Source: CAVUBL01 sp963837945
GTDB lineage: Bacteria; Acidobacteriota; Thermoanaerobaculia; Multivoradales; DATKCC01
Assembly (NCBI GenBank): GCA_963837945.1
Contig: CAWIQD010000032.1
Coordinates: 124,001 to 188,000 of the forward strand
Reading direction: 5' to 3'
DNA: 64,000 bases
Every line of letters begins with the position of its first letter. The first letter of the stretch is position 1. The notes beneath the pieces are model-generated. The model was not told the origin of the DNA, did not search any database, and worked only from the letters and a program-made list of their open reading frames with translations. A program made the position numbers and the translations under genes. Positions 37,727 through 47,696 of this stretch are shown here, one piece after another.

Positions 37727-39871
37727 CCTGCGGCGCCCGCACCTGCCCCGCCCCCGCCGCCCCCGGCTCCGACCACCCAGCGATCGAGCCAGTCGAGGAC
37801 CGTCCGGTACCAGAGCTCGCTGTTCGAGGGCTTCAGCACGAAGTGGCTCTCGTCCGGGAAGTAGAGCAAGCGGCTCGGGACGCCGCGGCGCTGGAGCGCG
37901 GTGAAGGCGCCCAGGCCCTGGGTCAAGGGCAGGCGGTAGTCGTGCTCGCTATGGATCACGAGCATCGGGGCCTGCCACTTCTCCACGTACCGGACCGGGT
38001 TGAACTTCTCGTAGAGCTCCGGGTTCTGCCAGTACGGCCCGCCGAACTCCCACTCGGGGAACCAGAGCTCCTCGGTCGAGTAGTAGGCGCTCCGGGTGTC
38101 GAAGACCCCGTCGTGGTCGACCAGGCAGCGGAAGCGGTCCGGCCAGTTGCCGGCGATCCAGTAGACCATGTAGCCGCCGTAGGAGGCGCCGAGGGCGCCC
38201 ACCCGGTCGCCGTCGAGGAACGGGTAGCGCGCGAGCGCGGCCGCCAGGCCCTTCTGCAGGTCCTCGAGCGGCCGGTCGCCCCAGTGGCGGCTGATCGCGT
38301 CGGTGAACGCCTGGCCGTAGCCGGTCGAGCCGTGGAAGTCGATCATCACCACCGCGTAGCCCGCGCCGGCGTAAGGCTGGGGGTTCCAGCGGTAGTGGAA
38401 CTCGTTGTCCCAGGCGCCCTGCGGGCCGCCGTGGATGAGGAAGGCGACCGGGTACTTCTTGCCCGGCTCGAAGCCCACCGGCTTGACCAGGTAGCCGTAG
38501 ACCGTCTCGCCGTTCCAGCCGGCGAAGTGGAACTGCTCGTACTCCCCCATCCGGACGGAGGCCAGCCGGTCGGCGTTGACCTCGGTCAACCGCTCGAGGT
38601 CGCCGCCCGAGGCGGCGACCGAGTAGAGGTCGACCGGCGAGCTGAAGGTGTCGCGCGCGAAGACGATCCGCCGGCCGTCCTCCCCCTCGACGACCGATGG
38701 CGAGCGGACGTGGCCCTCGGTCACCAGGTCACGGACCCTGCCGGTCGCGGCGTCGATCGCGAAGAGCGCGACGTTGCCGAGGTTGGGCGCGGTGGCGTAG
38801 ATCGTCTTGCCGGCCGGTCCCCAGACGAACGAGCCGACCGAACGGTCCCAGCTCTCGGTGAGCGCCCGGGGGGCGCCCGCCGGGCCATCGGCGGACCAGG
38901 GCATGAGCATCAGCCGGAAGCGGTCGGACTCGAAACGCGGGCGGGCCATCGCCAGGTAGGCCAGGGTCTTGCCGTCGGGCGAGAAGCTCGGCTGGGTGTC
39001 CCAGGCCTGGTTCGCCTCGGTCAGCACGCGCGGCGCCGCGGAGCCGTCCGCCGGCACCAGGTAGAGGTCGAAGTCGGTCGACCAGGCCTCCTCGGCGCCG
39101 ACCACGCGCGAGCTGAAGACGAGGCCCGAGCCGTCCGGCGTGAAGGCGTACTCCTCGGTGCCGCCGAAGGGCTTCGACGGCACGTCGCCGTCGAGCCCGC
39201 GGGTCACGTCGACCGCGTCGCCGGCGCCCAGCTTGGTCCCGCCGGCGGCGAGCACGAAGAGGTGCGATCGGCGGCCGTCCGCCCAGGTGTCCCAGTGGCG
39301 GACGAAGAGCCGGTCGTAGAGCTGGCCGGTCGCCGGCGAGTCGGCCTCCGCTTTCAGCCGGCGCGGCGGTGCAGGCGACGTCGGGGCAGTCCGGGAAGGT
39401 GTCGAGCGAGACGACGAGCCTCGAGCCGTCGGGCGACAGCCGGAAGGTCCCGACGTCGACCGGCAGGTCGGTCACCTGGCGGGCCTCGCCGCCCGCGACC
39501 GGCAGGCGCCAGACCTGGGAGGACCCGGAGCGCGAGGAGAGGAAGTAGAGGCTCGCGCCGTCCGACGACCAGGCGGGCGAGGAGTCCGAGGCCGGGTCGC
39601 CGGTCAGGCGCGCCAGGCCGCCGCCGTCGGTCCCCACCCACCAGAGGTCGGTCCGGCCGCGGTCGGCGGCGAGGTCGGTCTCGCGCAGGGTGAAGGCGAC
39701 CCGCGAGCCGTCGGGCGAGACCGCCGGGTCCGAGAGCCGGGCCATGGTGACCAGGTCGTGGACGCCGAACGGGTGCGGCGCGCCGGGGGCGTCGGCCGCG
39801 CGGGCCGCGACGGCGGGCAAGGCGAGCAGGACGAAGACGAGGACGGCGCGGATGCCGGGCGCTCTGGACAT
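37705..39871 (-). CDS. Secreted S9 (prolyl oligopeptidase/DPP-like) peptidase, one frameshift
   Basis: 721 residues after removing one extra base near 39364. It has a signal peptide (IRAVLVFVLLALPAVAARAA) and a beta-propeller with repeats such as DPAVSPDGSRVAF, SPAWSSDGASLYFLS and QPSFSPDGKTLAYL. The catalytic domain has GALGASYGGYMVYW (Ser), HSEHDYRLPL (Asp) and FPDESHFVL (His). This is the acylaminoacyl-peptidase/DPP4-like S9 group acting on peptides outside the cytoplasm. A Gly-rich stretch closes the protein. The frame break falls in the propeller and conserved repeats continue on both sides, so it looks like an error. Confidence 0.9.
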
Positions 39872-39941
39872 GGTCTCCTCCGGAAGGTCGGGTCGGATGA
39901 TGCCTCGGATCGGGGCCGCTCCAGCGTACCAGCTCGGACCA

Positions 39942-39980
39942 GCCCGCCGGCGGTCCTTGGCGTCGGCGGGCTTTTCCTTT
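39942..39980 (+). terminator. Rho-independent terminator-like hairpin in the GT2 leader
   Basis: GCCCGCCG-N14-CGGCGGGC followed directly by TTTTCCTTT. It reads toward the glycosyltransferase gene, which starts 25 bp further on, and no plus-strand gene ends nearby. It may be an attenuator. Confidence 0.5.
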
Positions 39981-40005
39981 AGGGTCGCTCGCCAGGAGAG
40001 AGACC

Positions 40006-40797
40006 GTGCCGGAGCGAACCCTCGTCGTCATGCCCGCCTACAACGCGGAGGACACCCTCGAGACGACGCTCGCCCGGCTGCCCGACGGTTGCTGCGACGA
40101 GGTCCTGGTGGTCGACGACTGCTCGACCGACCGGACGGCGGAGATCGCCGCGCGCCTGCCGGTCACGCTGGTCCGGCACGAGCGCAACCTGGGCTACGGC
40201 GGCAACCAGAAGACCTGCTACCGCGAGGCCCTCGCCCGAGGCGCCGACTTCGTCGCCATGGTCCACCCCGACGACCAGTACGACGCCCGGCTGGTGCCCG
40301 CCGCGGTCGAGATCCTGCGCCTCGACGTCCTCGACCTGGTGCTCGGCAACCGGATCCGGACCCGCCACGAAGCGCTCTCTGGCGGCATGCCACGGGTCAA
40401 GTACGTCGCCAACCGCGGGCTCACCCTGATCGAGAACATGCTCACCGGCCAGAACCTGGGCGAATGGCACAGCGGCTTCCGGGCGTACCGCCGGGAGCTG
40501 CTCGAGACGGTGCCGTTCGAGCGCAACTCGGACGACTTCGTGTTCGACTCGCAGCTCCTGCTCCAGGCCGTCCACTTCGGGTTCCGGGTGGGCGACATCC
40601 CGATGCCGGTGCGCTACTTCGACGAGGCCTCGAGCATCTCGCTGCGCCGCGCGAGCACCTACGCCATGGCGACCCTGGGCTCGCTCGCGGCCTGGTACGG
40701 CCACCGCCTGCGGCTGCGGCGGAGTCCTCTCTTCACGCCCCACGCGGAGTCCGGCGCGAGCCGCGAGCCGGCCGACGTGCCGGCGGGGCCGGAGTGA
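40006..40797 (+). CDS. Family 2 glycosyltransferase (DPM/polyprenyl type)
   Basis: 263 residues from GTG, with AGGAGAG 6 nt upstream. LVVMPAYNAEDTLETTLARLP and VLVVDDCSTDRTAEIAARL are GT2 N-terminal motifs, VAMVHPDDQYDA carries the DXD-like metal site, and GEWHSGFRAYRRELL the acceptor loop. No transmembrane helix is evident. Such enzymes attach a sugar to polyprenyl phosphate or a glycan. It overlaps the following sulfatase-like gene by 4 bp, so both probably act in the same envelope glycan or lipid pathway. Confidence 0.88.
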   Translation: MPERTLVVMPAYNAEDTLETTLARLPDGCCDEVLVVDDCSTDRTAEIAARLPVTLVRHERNLGYGGNQKTCYREALARGADFVAMVHPDDQYDARLVPAAVEILRLDVLDLVLGNRIRTRHEALSGGMPRVKYVANRGLTLIENMLTGQNLGEWHSGFRAYRRELLETVPFERNSDDFVFDSQLLLQAVHFGFRVGDIPMPVRYFDEASSISLRRASTYAMATLGSLAAWYGHRLRLRRSPLFTPHAESGASREPADVPAGPE

Positions 40798-42155
40798 GCG
40801 GCCGCCAGGGGGCCGCCCTGGCGCTCGCCCTGGCGGCGCTCCCCGCCGTGCTCGCGGGCTGCGCCCCGCGCCCGCCGCGGAACGTCCTGGTGATCCTGGT
40901 CGACACCCTCCGCGCCTCGCACCTCGAGCTCTACGGCTACCGGCGCCCGACCGCGCCCCACCTCGCCGCCTTCGCGCGCGACAACCTGCTGTTCGAGGAC
41001 GTGCGCTCGCAGGCCCCGTGCACCTATCCCTCCGCCAACTCGATTCTCACCGGCCGCGACGGCACCGCCTTCTGGATTCAGCCGGGCGACCGGATCGGCA
41101 TCCCCGAGGGCATCCCGTCGCTGGCCGAGATCCTCGGCGCGCGCGGCTACGGCACCGCCGCGGTCTCGGCCAGCCCGATCGTGCGCGCGACCCCGAGCGC
41201 CAACAACCGCCACGGTGGCTTCGACCGCGGCTTCGACACCTTCGACGAGAGCTGCCTGTGGGCCGAGGCGCCGTGCGTGGAGGGCGCCGGCACCCGCCTG
41301 CTCGACACGCTGCCCCGGCCCTTCTTCCTCTACCTCCACTTCATGGACCCGCACGATCCCTACCGGCCGAAGGTCCACCACTTCTCCACCGCCACCTACC
41401 CGGGCAAGGAGTTCATCGAGAGCGGCGACCCCAACCCGATCTGCGACCAGGTCGAAGGCCGCTCGGCCGCCAAGCTCGAGGTGACCCGCGGCGACCTCGA
41501 CCACCTCGAGGACCTCTACGACGACGAGATCGCCTCGTTCGACCGGACCTTCGGCGAGCTGGTCTCCGAGCTCGACCGGCGCGGCCTGCTCGCCGACACG
41601 CTGATCGCCGTGGTCGCCGACCACGGCGAGGAGTTCCTCGAGCACGGCGACGTCAAGCACTGCCACACGGTCTACGACACCGAGATCCGGACCCCGATGG
41701 TGCTCCACCTGCCGGGGGTCCGCGGCGGCCGGAGCTTCGCCGCGCAGGTCGAGAACCTCGACCTCCTGCCGACGCTCCTCGACTACCTCGGACCCGGGCC
41801 GCCGGAGGGCCGGGCTCCCCGCCTCGACGGCCTCAGCCTGCGGCCGGTGATCGAGGAGGGCGAGGCCGTCCACCCGGTGGTGTTCGCGGCCTGGGGGTCG
41901 CTGCGGGCCGCCAAGGAGGGTCGCTTCAAGCTGGTCTACGACCTCGCCACCCGCCACGCCCTGCTCTACGACCTGGCCACCGACCCCGGCGAGACCCAGG
42001 ACGTCGCGGCCCGGCACCCGCGCGAGGTCGACCGCCTGGAGCATGCCCTCTCGCGACGGATCCGCGAGGTCGAGGGGTCCGCCGACGAGTCCGAGGCTCT
42101 GCGCCGGGGCCAGGACGCCGCCCGGCGCTTGACCGCCCTCGGCTACGTCAAGTGA
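40794..42155 (+). CDS. Sulfatase-fold lipoprotein with threonine at the nucleophile position
   Basis: 453 residues from a GTG overlapping the GT2 stop. There is a lipobox (LPAVLAGC, Cys23). RNVLVILVDTLRASHLELYGY gives the first metal aspartate, and IAVVADHGEEFLEHG the second metal site. The active-site loop reads TYPSANSILTG: aligned with the sulfatase signature C-x-P-S-R, Thr77 replaces the formylglycine Cys/Ser and Ala the Arg. It is therefore more likely a phosphatase or phospho-group transferase of the alkaline phosphatase superfamily than a true sulfatase. Faces the periplasm. Confidence 0.85.
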   Translation: MSGRQGAALALALAALPAVLAGCAPRPPRNVLVILVDTLRASHLELYGYRRPTAPHLAAFARDNLLFEDVRSQAPCTYPSANSILTGRDGTAFWIQPGDRIGIPEGIPSLAEILGARGYGTAAVSASPIVRATPSANNRHGGFDRGFDTFDESCLWAEAPCVEGAGTRLLDTLPRPFFLYLHFMDPHDPYRPKVHHFSTATYPGKEFIESGDPNPICDQVEGRSAAKLEVTRGDLDHLEDLYDDEIASFDRTFGELVSELDRRGLLADTLIAVVADHGEEFLEHGDVKHCHTVYDTEIRTPMVLHLPGVRGGRSFAAQVENLDLLPTLLDYLGPGPPEGRAPRLDGLSLRPVIEEGEAVHPVVFAAWGSLRAAKEGRFKLVYDLATRHALLYDLATDPGETQDVAARHPREVDRLEHALSRRIREVEGSADESEALRRGQDAARRLTALGYVK

Positions 42156-43862
42156 CCGGGGCGCGCCGCTTCGCGTGCGGCGCGGCCGGCGCCGGGAGCC
42201 GGGCGAGGTCCCAGAGCTCGGCCCGGTCGTCGCTCAGGTGCGGCGGGCCCCAGGCCGAGCGCAGCCTGCGATCGAGCCGTTCGGCCGGCTTCGTGATCCG
42301 CCGCCGCCAGGGCGGCCGGCTCCCCGGGTCGGGCGGCGCGATGCCCGCCGCCGCGCGGTTCAGGGTGGGACGATCGAAGACCAGGACCACGAAGCGCCCT
42401 CCGGAGGCCCGAAGAGCTCGGGGGCTCCAGCCGCAGGCGGTGCGCAGGTGGAGGCTCCGGCTCTCGATCCAGGGCACGTCGTAGCCCAGGATCACCGGCC
42501 GCCGGTAGAGCCGGGAGAGAGCGATGGCGGCCCGGTCGCTGGCGGTGATCGGATTGGCGGGGACCTCGATCACCGCACCGGGGCCCGGCTGGCGGATGAG
42601 AGCCTGGTAGACCGGCGGGACGTCGTCCGGATCCAGGTGCAGGGGGGAACGTAGAAGGCGATCGACAACAAGCTGCCGGCGAAAGGGCCCAGGCGGAGCC
42701 GGGGCTCGGCCAGGTAGGGCGAGGTCGCGGCGAGGGCAGCGAGCAGAACCGCGGTCGCGCCTCGCGGCGCCCACCGCCCGGCCCGGCCCGCCAGGCCGCC
42801 GAGCGCCCGGAGCCCCTCGGCCACCCACAGCAGGACCAGCGGCAGCGTGACCAGCACGTAGCGGTTGAGCACCACCGAGTGGTCGATTCCCTGAGGCTGC
42901 AGCACCAGGGCCATCGCCGACCACTGCGCCGCGGCGAGCAGGGTGACGAAGAGGGCGGCCTCCGGCCGGCGGCGCCAGAGGAAGACCAGGCCGATCGCCG
43001 CCAGGGACCAGAACAGCACCACCACGGGAATCGCCAGCGACCCGGCCTGGAGCTCGAGCACCTGCCCGAGCTCGCTCCAGGAGGGTGTCGCCCTCCGCGC
43101 CTTGAGCCCGGCCACCTGGGTGAGCGAGGCCCACGTCGGCACCACCGAGGCTGCCACCGCCAGGGCCAGCAGGAGCGCCACGCCCGCGAGCCGGACCGCC
43201 TGCCGGCCGATACCGGGCGCCCGCCGGAGGCGCCGCCGGATGAGCTCGACGGCGCCGAAGGCGAGCGGCGCGGTGACGAACGGGAGGGTGCCGGGATGGA
43301 ACCAGACCACCGCCCCGGCGCAGAGGACGTAGGCCGTGGCGGCCCCGGCGCCCCCGCGTCGCCACCAGCGCCAGAAGGCGGCGGCCGCGGCGGTGCCGAG
43401 CAGGACCAGGAGGATGTAGGGCCGGGCGATCCGGCTGTAGTAGACGAGCGAGGGCGAGATCGCCACCAGCCAGGCCAGCGCCACGGCGCCCGGCCAGCCG
43501 ATCGCCCGGCGGGCGAGGAGCGGCAGGGCGACCAGCGCGGCGAGCCCGGCGATCACCGCCGGCAGCCGGCAGAGGAGCTCCGTCAGCGGGACTCCGCAGA
43601 CGATCAGGAGGTGGGCGAACGCGGTCAGCGGCATGCAGGGGTCCGCCGGGTGGTAGGCGAACACCTGCCGCCAGTCCGGCTGCACCGCCCAGTTGACGAG
43701 GTGGTACTCGTCGCCGATCAGCACCTGGCCGGCCAGGCCCCAGAGCCGAAGCGCGGCACCCAGGGCCATGGGCGGGGCCAGTCCGGCGAGCAGGACGAGG
43801 CTCCCCCGCCCGCGGCCTCCGTCGCCGCCGGCGTCCGTCGCCTCCCGCTCGCCACGATTCAC
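42148..43862 (-). CDS. GT39-like multi-pass membrane glycosyltransferase (one frameshift)
   Basis: 571 residues from GTG if one missing C in the C6 run at 42645-42650 is restored. LLAGLAPPMALGAALRLWGLAGQVLIGDEYHLV holds the first helix and the acidic residues of the first loop, as in PMT_2/GT39 enzymes. About ten helices follow up to VLLAALAATSPYLAEPRL, then a soluble C-terminal part with YQALIRQPGPGAVIEVPAN. The shift joins the last helix with this soluble domain. Its end overlaps the sulfatase-like gene by 8 bp. Donor and acceptor unknown. Confidence 0.82.
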
Positions 43863-43917
43863 CGCGCGATGGTATAGGAAAACAGCATAGGACGGGAAGC
43901 TCGGGACCGAAGCCGTC

Positions 43918-45468
43918 TCAGCGAGCGAGCCCGACCCGGGGGGCCGCCAGGCTCTCCCAGGTGGGGCCGAAGGAGGCCGCGGGCACGTCGCCGTGGAACA
44001 GCCGGTCGTGGATGCGCTGCACCAGGCGGTCGGCCGAGCTCTCGTCGACCACCAGGCTGAGCGACAGGTCGTTGGCCGACTGGGAGACCAGGTAGACCGG
44101 CTCGTCCTCGAACAGCTCGAGGACCGAGGCCCACTGGTGGAGGATCGCCCGGATGCCGGTTCCGACCAGGCTCACGGCGGCCGCCGGACGGATCACTCGC
44201 GGCTCGGAGAGCTCTTCGAGGTCGGCGAGGAGCGGCTCGAGGGCGTCGTCCTCGAGATAGTTGGCGCGCGGGTCGAGCGCCACCGTCAAGTTGGTCTGGG
44301 ACGAAGCCAGCAGGTCGATCGACACGCCGTGGGCCTTGAAGCAGGCGGCGATGTCCGCGATCACGCCGACGCCCTGCCAGTCGCCGTCGACGTCCATCGA
44401 GACCAGGACGATCCCCTTGCGCTCCGAGACCGCCTTGACGCCGGCCTCGGCGGTCGCCGAGCCGCTGATCACCGTGCCGATCAGGTCCGGCTCCGGCGTG
44501 CAGCGAACGTGGACCGGGATGCCGGCGTCCTGGGCCGCGTCGATCGAGCGCGGATGGAGCACCTTGGCGCCCTTCGAGGCCAGCTCGCCGGCCTCGGCGT
44601 AGCCGAGGTCGAGGAGCAGGCGCGCGTCCGGGACCTGGTGGGGATTGGCGCTGAACATCCCGGGCACGTCGGTCCAGATCTCGAGGTGCTCGGCCCCGAG
44701 CTTCGCCGCCAGGTAGGCCGCCGCGGTGTCCGAGCCGCCGCGGCCGAGGAGCACGGTGTCGCCGCCCGGAAGCCGCGCGACGAAGCCCTGGGTCAAGACC
44801 ACCGGCGCGGGCAGCGATCGGAGCCGGCGGTCGAGGTCCCGGTCGTAGGCGTGGTCGCAGGTCGCCGAGAGGTACTGGCGCTCCGGGGCCACCTGCGGGT
44901 CCGGCACCGCCGCCAGGAGCTCCCGCGCGTCCTGCCAGGTGGTCGGGACTCCCTCGCCGGCGAGCCAGGCCGCGCCCAGGCGGCTCGACAGGAGCTCGCC
45001 CGCGGACATCACCCGGGCGCGGAGCCTGGGGGTCACCTCCTCGGTCAGTCGAATGCCCTCGAGGATCTGCTCGAGCTCGCCGAGGGTCTCGCCGAGCAGG
45101 TCGCCGGCCGAGAGGCCCATCGCGCGCGCGAGCTCCTCGTGGACGCGACGCAGGCCCGCCAACCCGGCGGCGATCTCGCGCCCCTTCCCCGCTTGCTCGA
45201 GCAGATCCTCGAGCCGGTTCGAGACCTGGGAGAGTGCCGAGCAGACGATCACCAGCCGCCGGCCGGCGGCGATCCGCTCGCGGACGGTGGCGGCGATCGT
45301 CCGCCAGCGCTCGAGGGAGGAGACGCTGGTGCCGCCGAACTTGAGGACCACCCAGGGCGGCGGGGTCGGATCCCCCAGGTCGGTCTCGGTCCTCCCGCCC
45401 CCTGCGCGGGGGGACAGGGACTCGCTCGGCCGCTCTTCGTGCTGTGCTGTGCTCGGTGGGTCGGTCAC
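43918..45468 (-). CDS. ask: Aspartate kinase of the ectoine operon (Ask_Ect-like)
   Basis: 516 residues. Aspartokinase motifs: VVLKFGGTSVSS, FVARLPGGDTVLLGRGGSDTAAAYLAAKLGAEHLEIWTDVPG, and two ACT domains (SERKGIVLVSMDVDGDWQGVGVIADIAACFKAHGVSIDLLA; AAAVSLVGTGIRAILHQ). It phosphorylates L-aspartate, the first step toward aspartate semialdehyde and ectoine. About 38 residues precede the usual N-terminus; the GTG at Val40 would give the normal protein, so the start is unsure. Last gene in the ect-ehu operon, 46 bp after ehuA. Specialised, feedback-insensitive kinases are often encoded with ect genes. Confidence 0.92.
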   Translation of the reverse strand: MTDPPSTAQHEERPSESLSPRAGGGRTETDLGDPTPPPWVVLKFGGTSVSSLERWRTIAATVRERIAAGRRLVIVCSALSQVSNRLEDLLEQAGKGREIAAGLAGLRRVHEELARAMGLSAGDLLGETLGELEQILEGIRLTEEVTPRLRARVMSAGELLSSRLGAAWLAGEGVPTTWQDARELLAAVPDPQVAPERQYLSATCDHAYDRDLDRRLRSLPAPVVLTQGFVARLPGGDTVLLGRGGSDTAAAYLAAKLGAEHLEIWTDVPGMFSANPHQVPDARLLLDLGYAEAGELASKGAKVLHPRSIDAAQDAGIPVHVRCTPEPDLIGTVISGSATAEAGVKAVSERKGIVLVSMDVDGDWQGVGVIADIAACFKAHGVSIDLLASSQTNLTVALDPRANYLEDDALEPLLADLEELSEPRVIRPAAAVSLVGTGIRAILHQWASVLELFEDEPVYLVSQSANDLSLSLVVDESSADRLVQRIHDRLFHGDVPAASFGPTWESLAAPRVGLAR

Positions 45469-45514
45469 GATCTGGCTCCAGGTAGATGAGTGAGTCGAGT
45501 CGCTTCGGGCCTGG

Positions 45515-46363
45515 TCAAGCCTCGAGGATCGAGCGCAGGAAGGCGCGGGTGCGCTCCTCCTCCGGGTGAGCGAAGATCTCGGCCGGCGCCCCCTCCTCGA
45601 CGATCCGGCCGCGGTCGAGAAAGACCACCCGGTCGGCGATGTCGCGAGCGAAGCGCATCTGGTGGGTGACGACGAGCATGGTGCGCTCGGCGCCGCCGTC
45701 CGCCTCCGGGCCGCCGCCCCGCGCCAGGGCCCGGAGCACCGCCAGCACCTCGCCGACCAGCTCGGGGTCGAGACCCGACGTGACCTCGTCGAAGAGCAGG
45801 ATCTCCGGGCGCATCGCGAGCGCGCGGGCGATCGCCACCCGCTGCTTCTGGCCGCCCGAGAGCTGGGCCGGGTGCGCGCCGGCCTTGTCGGCGAGCCCGA
45901 CCCGCTCGAGGAGCTCCAGCGCCCGCTCCTCGGCCGCCTCGGCCGAGAGGCCCAGAACGCGGACCGGCGCCGCCGTGACGTTGCCGAGGACGGTCATGTG
46001 CGGGAAGAGGTTGAAGTGCTGGAAGACCATCCCCACCCGCTCGCGCATCCGGCGCAGGTGCCGCTCGTCCGCCGCCACCCGGCGGCCGCCCCGCTCCTGG
46101 GTGAACACGCGCTCGCCGTCGATCTCGACCGCGCCGCCGTCGATCCCCTCCAGGGTCATCAGGATGCGCAGGACGGTCGACTTGCCCGAGCCGCTCGGGC
46201 CGATCAGGGCGAGCCGCTCGCCGCGCGCGACGTCGAGGTCGAGGCGGTCCAGGACCACCTCGTCGCCGTAGCGCTTGACCACGCCACGGAGACGGATCAG
46301 CGGGCGCTTCGCCGGCTCCCCGGGCGAAACCCGGCTCCGCTCCGGCTCAGGCGACCCGTTCAT
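45515..46363 (-). CDS. ehuA: Ectoine/hydroxyectoine ABC transporter ATPase EhuA
   Basis: 282 residues. IGPSGSGKSTVLRILMTLEGID (Walker A), MVFQHFNLFPHMTVLGNV (Q-loop), LSGGQKQRVAIARALAM (signature), ILLFDEVTSGLDPELV (Walker B) and VVTHQMRFARDIADRVVFLD are of the polar amino-acid importer class (GlnQ/HisP-like), to which EhuA belongs. The start overlaps the end of ehuD by 17 bp. Function as an ectoine importer is drawn from its position after ectABCD and a binding-protein gene. Confidence 0.92.
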   Translation of the reverse strand: MNGSPEPERSRVSPGEPAKRPLIRLRGVVKRYGDEVVLDRLDLDVARGERLALIGPSGSGKSTVLRILMTLEGIDGGAVEIDGERVFTQERGGRRVAADERHLRRMRERVGMVFQHFNLFPHMTVLGNVTAAPVRVLGLSAEAAEERALELLERVGLADKAGAHPAQLSGGQKQRVAIARALAMRPEILLFDEVTSGLDPELVGEVLAVLRALARGGGPEADGGAERTMLVVTHQMRFARDIADRVVFLDRGRIVEEGAPAEIFAHPEEERTRAFLRSILEA

Positions 46364-47003
46364 TGCGCACCTCCAGCCGGCGCACCAGTCGGGACGACGC
46401 GAGCGAGAGGACCAGGAAGATCGCCCCGACCAGGGTCAGCGGCTCGAGATAGCGGAAGCTCTCCGCGCCGGCGAGCTTCGCCTCCTGGAGCATCTCGGTC
46501 ACGGTGATGACGGCGAGCAGCGGCGTGTCCTTGAAGATCGCGATCAGCCGGTTGCCGAGCGCCGGGAGGATCGGCGGGATCGCCTGCGGCAGGACGACCC
46601 GGGTGAAGGTCTCGAGGCGGCTGAAGTTGAGCGCCCGCGCCGCCTCCCACTGACCGCGCGGCACCCCCTCGATACCCGAGCGGTAGATCTCGGAGGTATA
46701 GGCGCTGTAGTGGAGGCCGAGCCCCAGGATGCCGGCGGTGAGCGGCGAGAGCACCACCCCCATGCGCGGGAAGACGTAGAACACGAAGTAGAGCTGGACG
46801 AGCAGAGGCGTCGAGCGCACGACCTCGACCAGCCAGGCGACCGGCACCGAGACCAGGCGGTGGCCCGAGCGCCGGAGGAGGGCCCAGAGGAGCCCGGCGA
46901 CGAGCGCGAAGGCGAAGCCCGCGGCGGTCGCCTCGAGGGTCACCAGCAGCCCGCGGAGCAGCCGCGGAAGGACCTCCAGGGCATAGGCCCAGTGCCAGGT
47001 CAC
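46347..47003 (-). CDS. ehuD: Ectoine/hydroxyectoine ABC transporter permease EhuD
   Basis: 218 residues from a GTG overlapping the ehuC stop (GTGA). LLVTLEATAAGFAFALVAGLLWALLRR, VEVVRSTPLLVQLYFVFYV and the EAA loop SGIEGVPRGQWEAARALNFSRLETFTRVVLPQAIPPILPALGN are typical of HisM/GlnP permeases. Four to five transmembrane helices. It pairs with EhuC in a heterodimeric channel. Confidence 0.9.
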   Translation of the reverse strand: MTWHWAYALEVLPRLLRGLLVTLEATAAGFAFALVAGLLWALLRRSGHRLVSVPVAWLVEVVRSTPLLVQLYFVFYVFPRMGVVLSPLTAGILGLGLHYSAYTSEIYRSGIEGVPRGQWEAARALNFSRLETFTRVVLPQAIPPILPALGNRLIAIFKDTPLLAVITVTEMLQEAKLAGAESFRYLEPLTLVGAIFLVLSLASSRLVRRLEVRNERVA

Positions 47004-47686
47004 GCCGGCCCTCCACGCGCCTCGACACCCCACTCCTGGCCGACCGCCAGCCGGCGCTCGAGCCGGCCCATGGCGAGCCGGATCGCCTGGGCGAGGACGA
47101 AGTAGATGGCGAGGGCGAGGCTGAAGATCTCGACGGTCCGCAGCGTCTCCGAGCGCAGCGCCTGGGCCCGGAAGGTCAGCTCGGTCAGGGCGACGGTCGA
47201 CGCCAGCGCGGTGTTCTTGAGCAGCTCGATCGCCAGGTTCCCGGCCGGGGGCAGCATGCGCAGCGCCGCCTGGGGCAGGACGATCCGGCGCAGCGTCTGG
47301 CCGCGGGTGAAGCCGAGGGCGGTCGCGGCCTCCCACTGCCCGCGCGGCACCGCCTGGATCGCTCCGCGCACCACCTCCGCGCCGTAGGCGCCGGTGTTCA
47401 GGCCGAGCACCAGCACGCCGGCGGTGAGGGCGTCGAGGCTCACGCCCAGGAGCGCGGGCAAGGCGAAGTAGAACCAGAAGAGCTGGACCAGCGCCGAGGT
47501 GCCCCGGAAGGCTTCGACATAGGCGGTCGCGAGCCAGCGGCCGGGGGCGAAGCGCGCGCGCCGGGCGAGGCCGGCCACGAGAGCGGCCACCACGGCCACC
47601 GCCAGGCCGCCGGCGAGCAGCTCGAGGGTCACCCCCAGGCCGTCGAGCAGCGGCGGCAGCAGGTCGAAGGGTCGGGGCAGGGTCAT
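47000..47686 (-). CDS. ehuC: Ectoine/hydroxyectoine ABC transporter permease EhuC
   Basis: 228 residues. LGVTLELLAGGLAVAVVAALVAGLARR, AFRGTSALVQLFWFYFALP and the EAA loop GAIQAVPRGQWEAATALGFTRGQTLRRIVLPQAALRMLPPAGN match HisM-type permeases. Starts at the ATG 47686, 10 bp after ehuB. The C-terminus is longer and more polar than that of EhuD. Confidence 0.9.
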   Translation of the reverse strand: MTLPRPFDLLPPLLDGLGVTLELLAGGLAVAVVAALVAGLARRARFAPGRWLATAYVEAFRGTSALVQLFWFYFALPALLGVSLDALTAGVLVLGLNTGAYGAEVVRGAIQAVPRGQWEAATALGFTRGQTLRRIVLPQAALRMLPPAGNLAIELLKNTALASTVALTELTFRAQALRSETLRTVEIFSLALAIYFVLAQAIRLAMGRLERRLAVGQEWGVEARGGPA

Positions 47687-47696
47687 GGCGGTCCCC

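Noticed and set aside
40794..42155. True arylsulfatase
   Set aside because: The C/S-x-P-x-R formylglycine motif is absent; Thr and Ala occupy the key positions.
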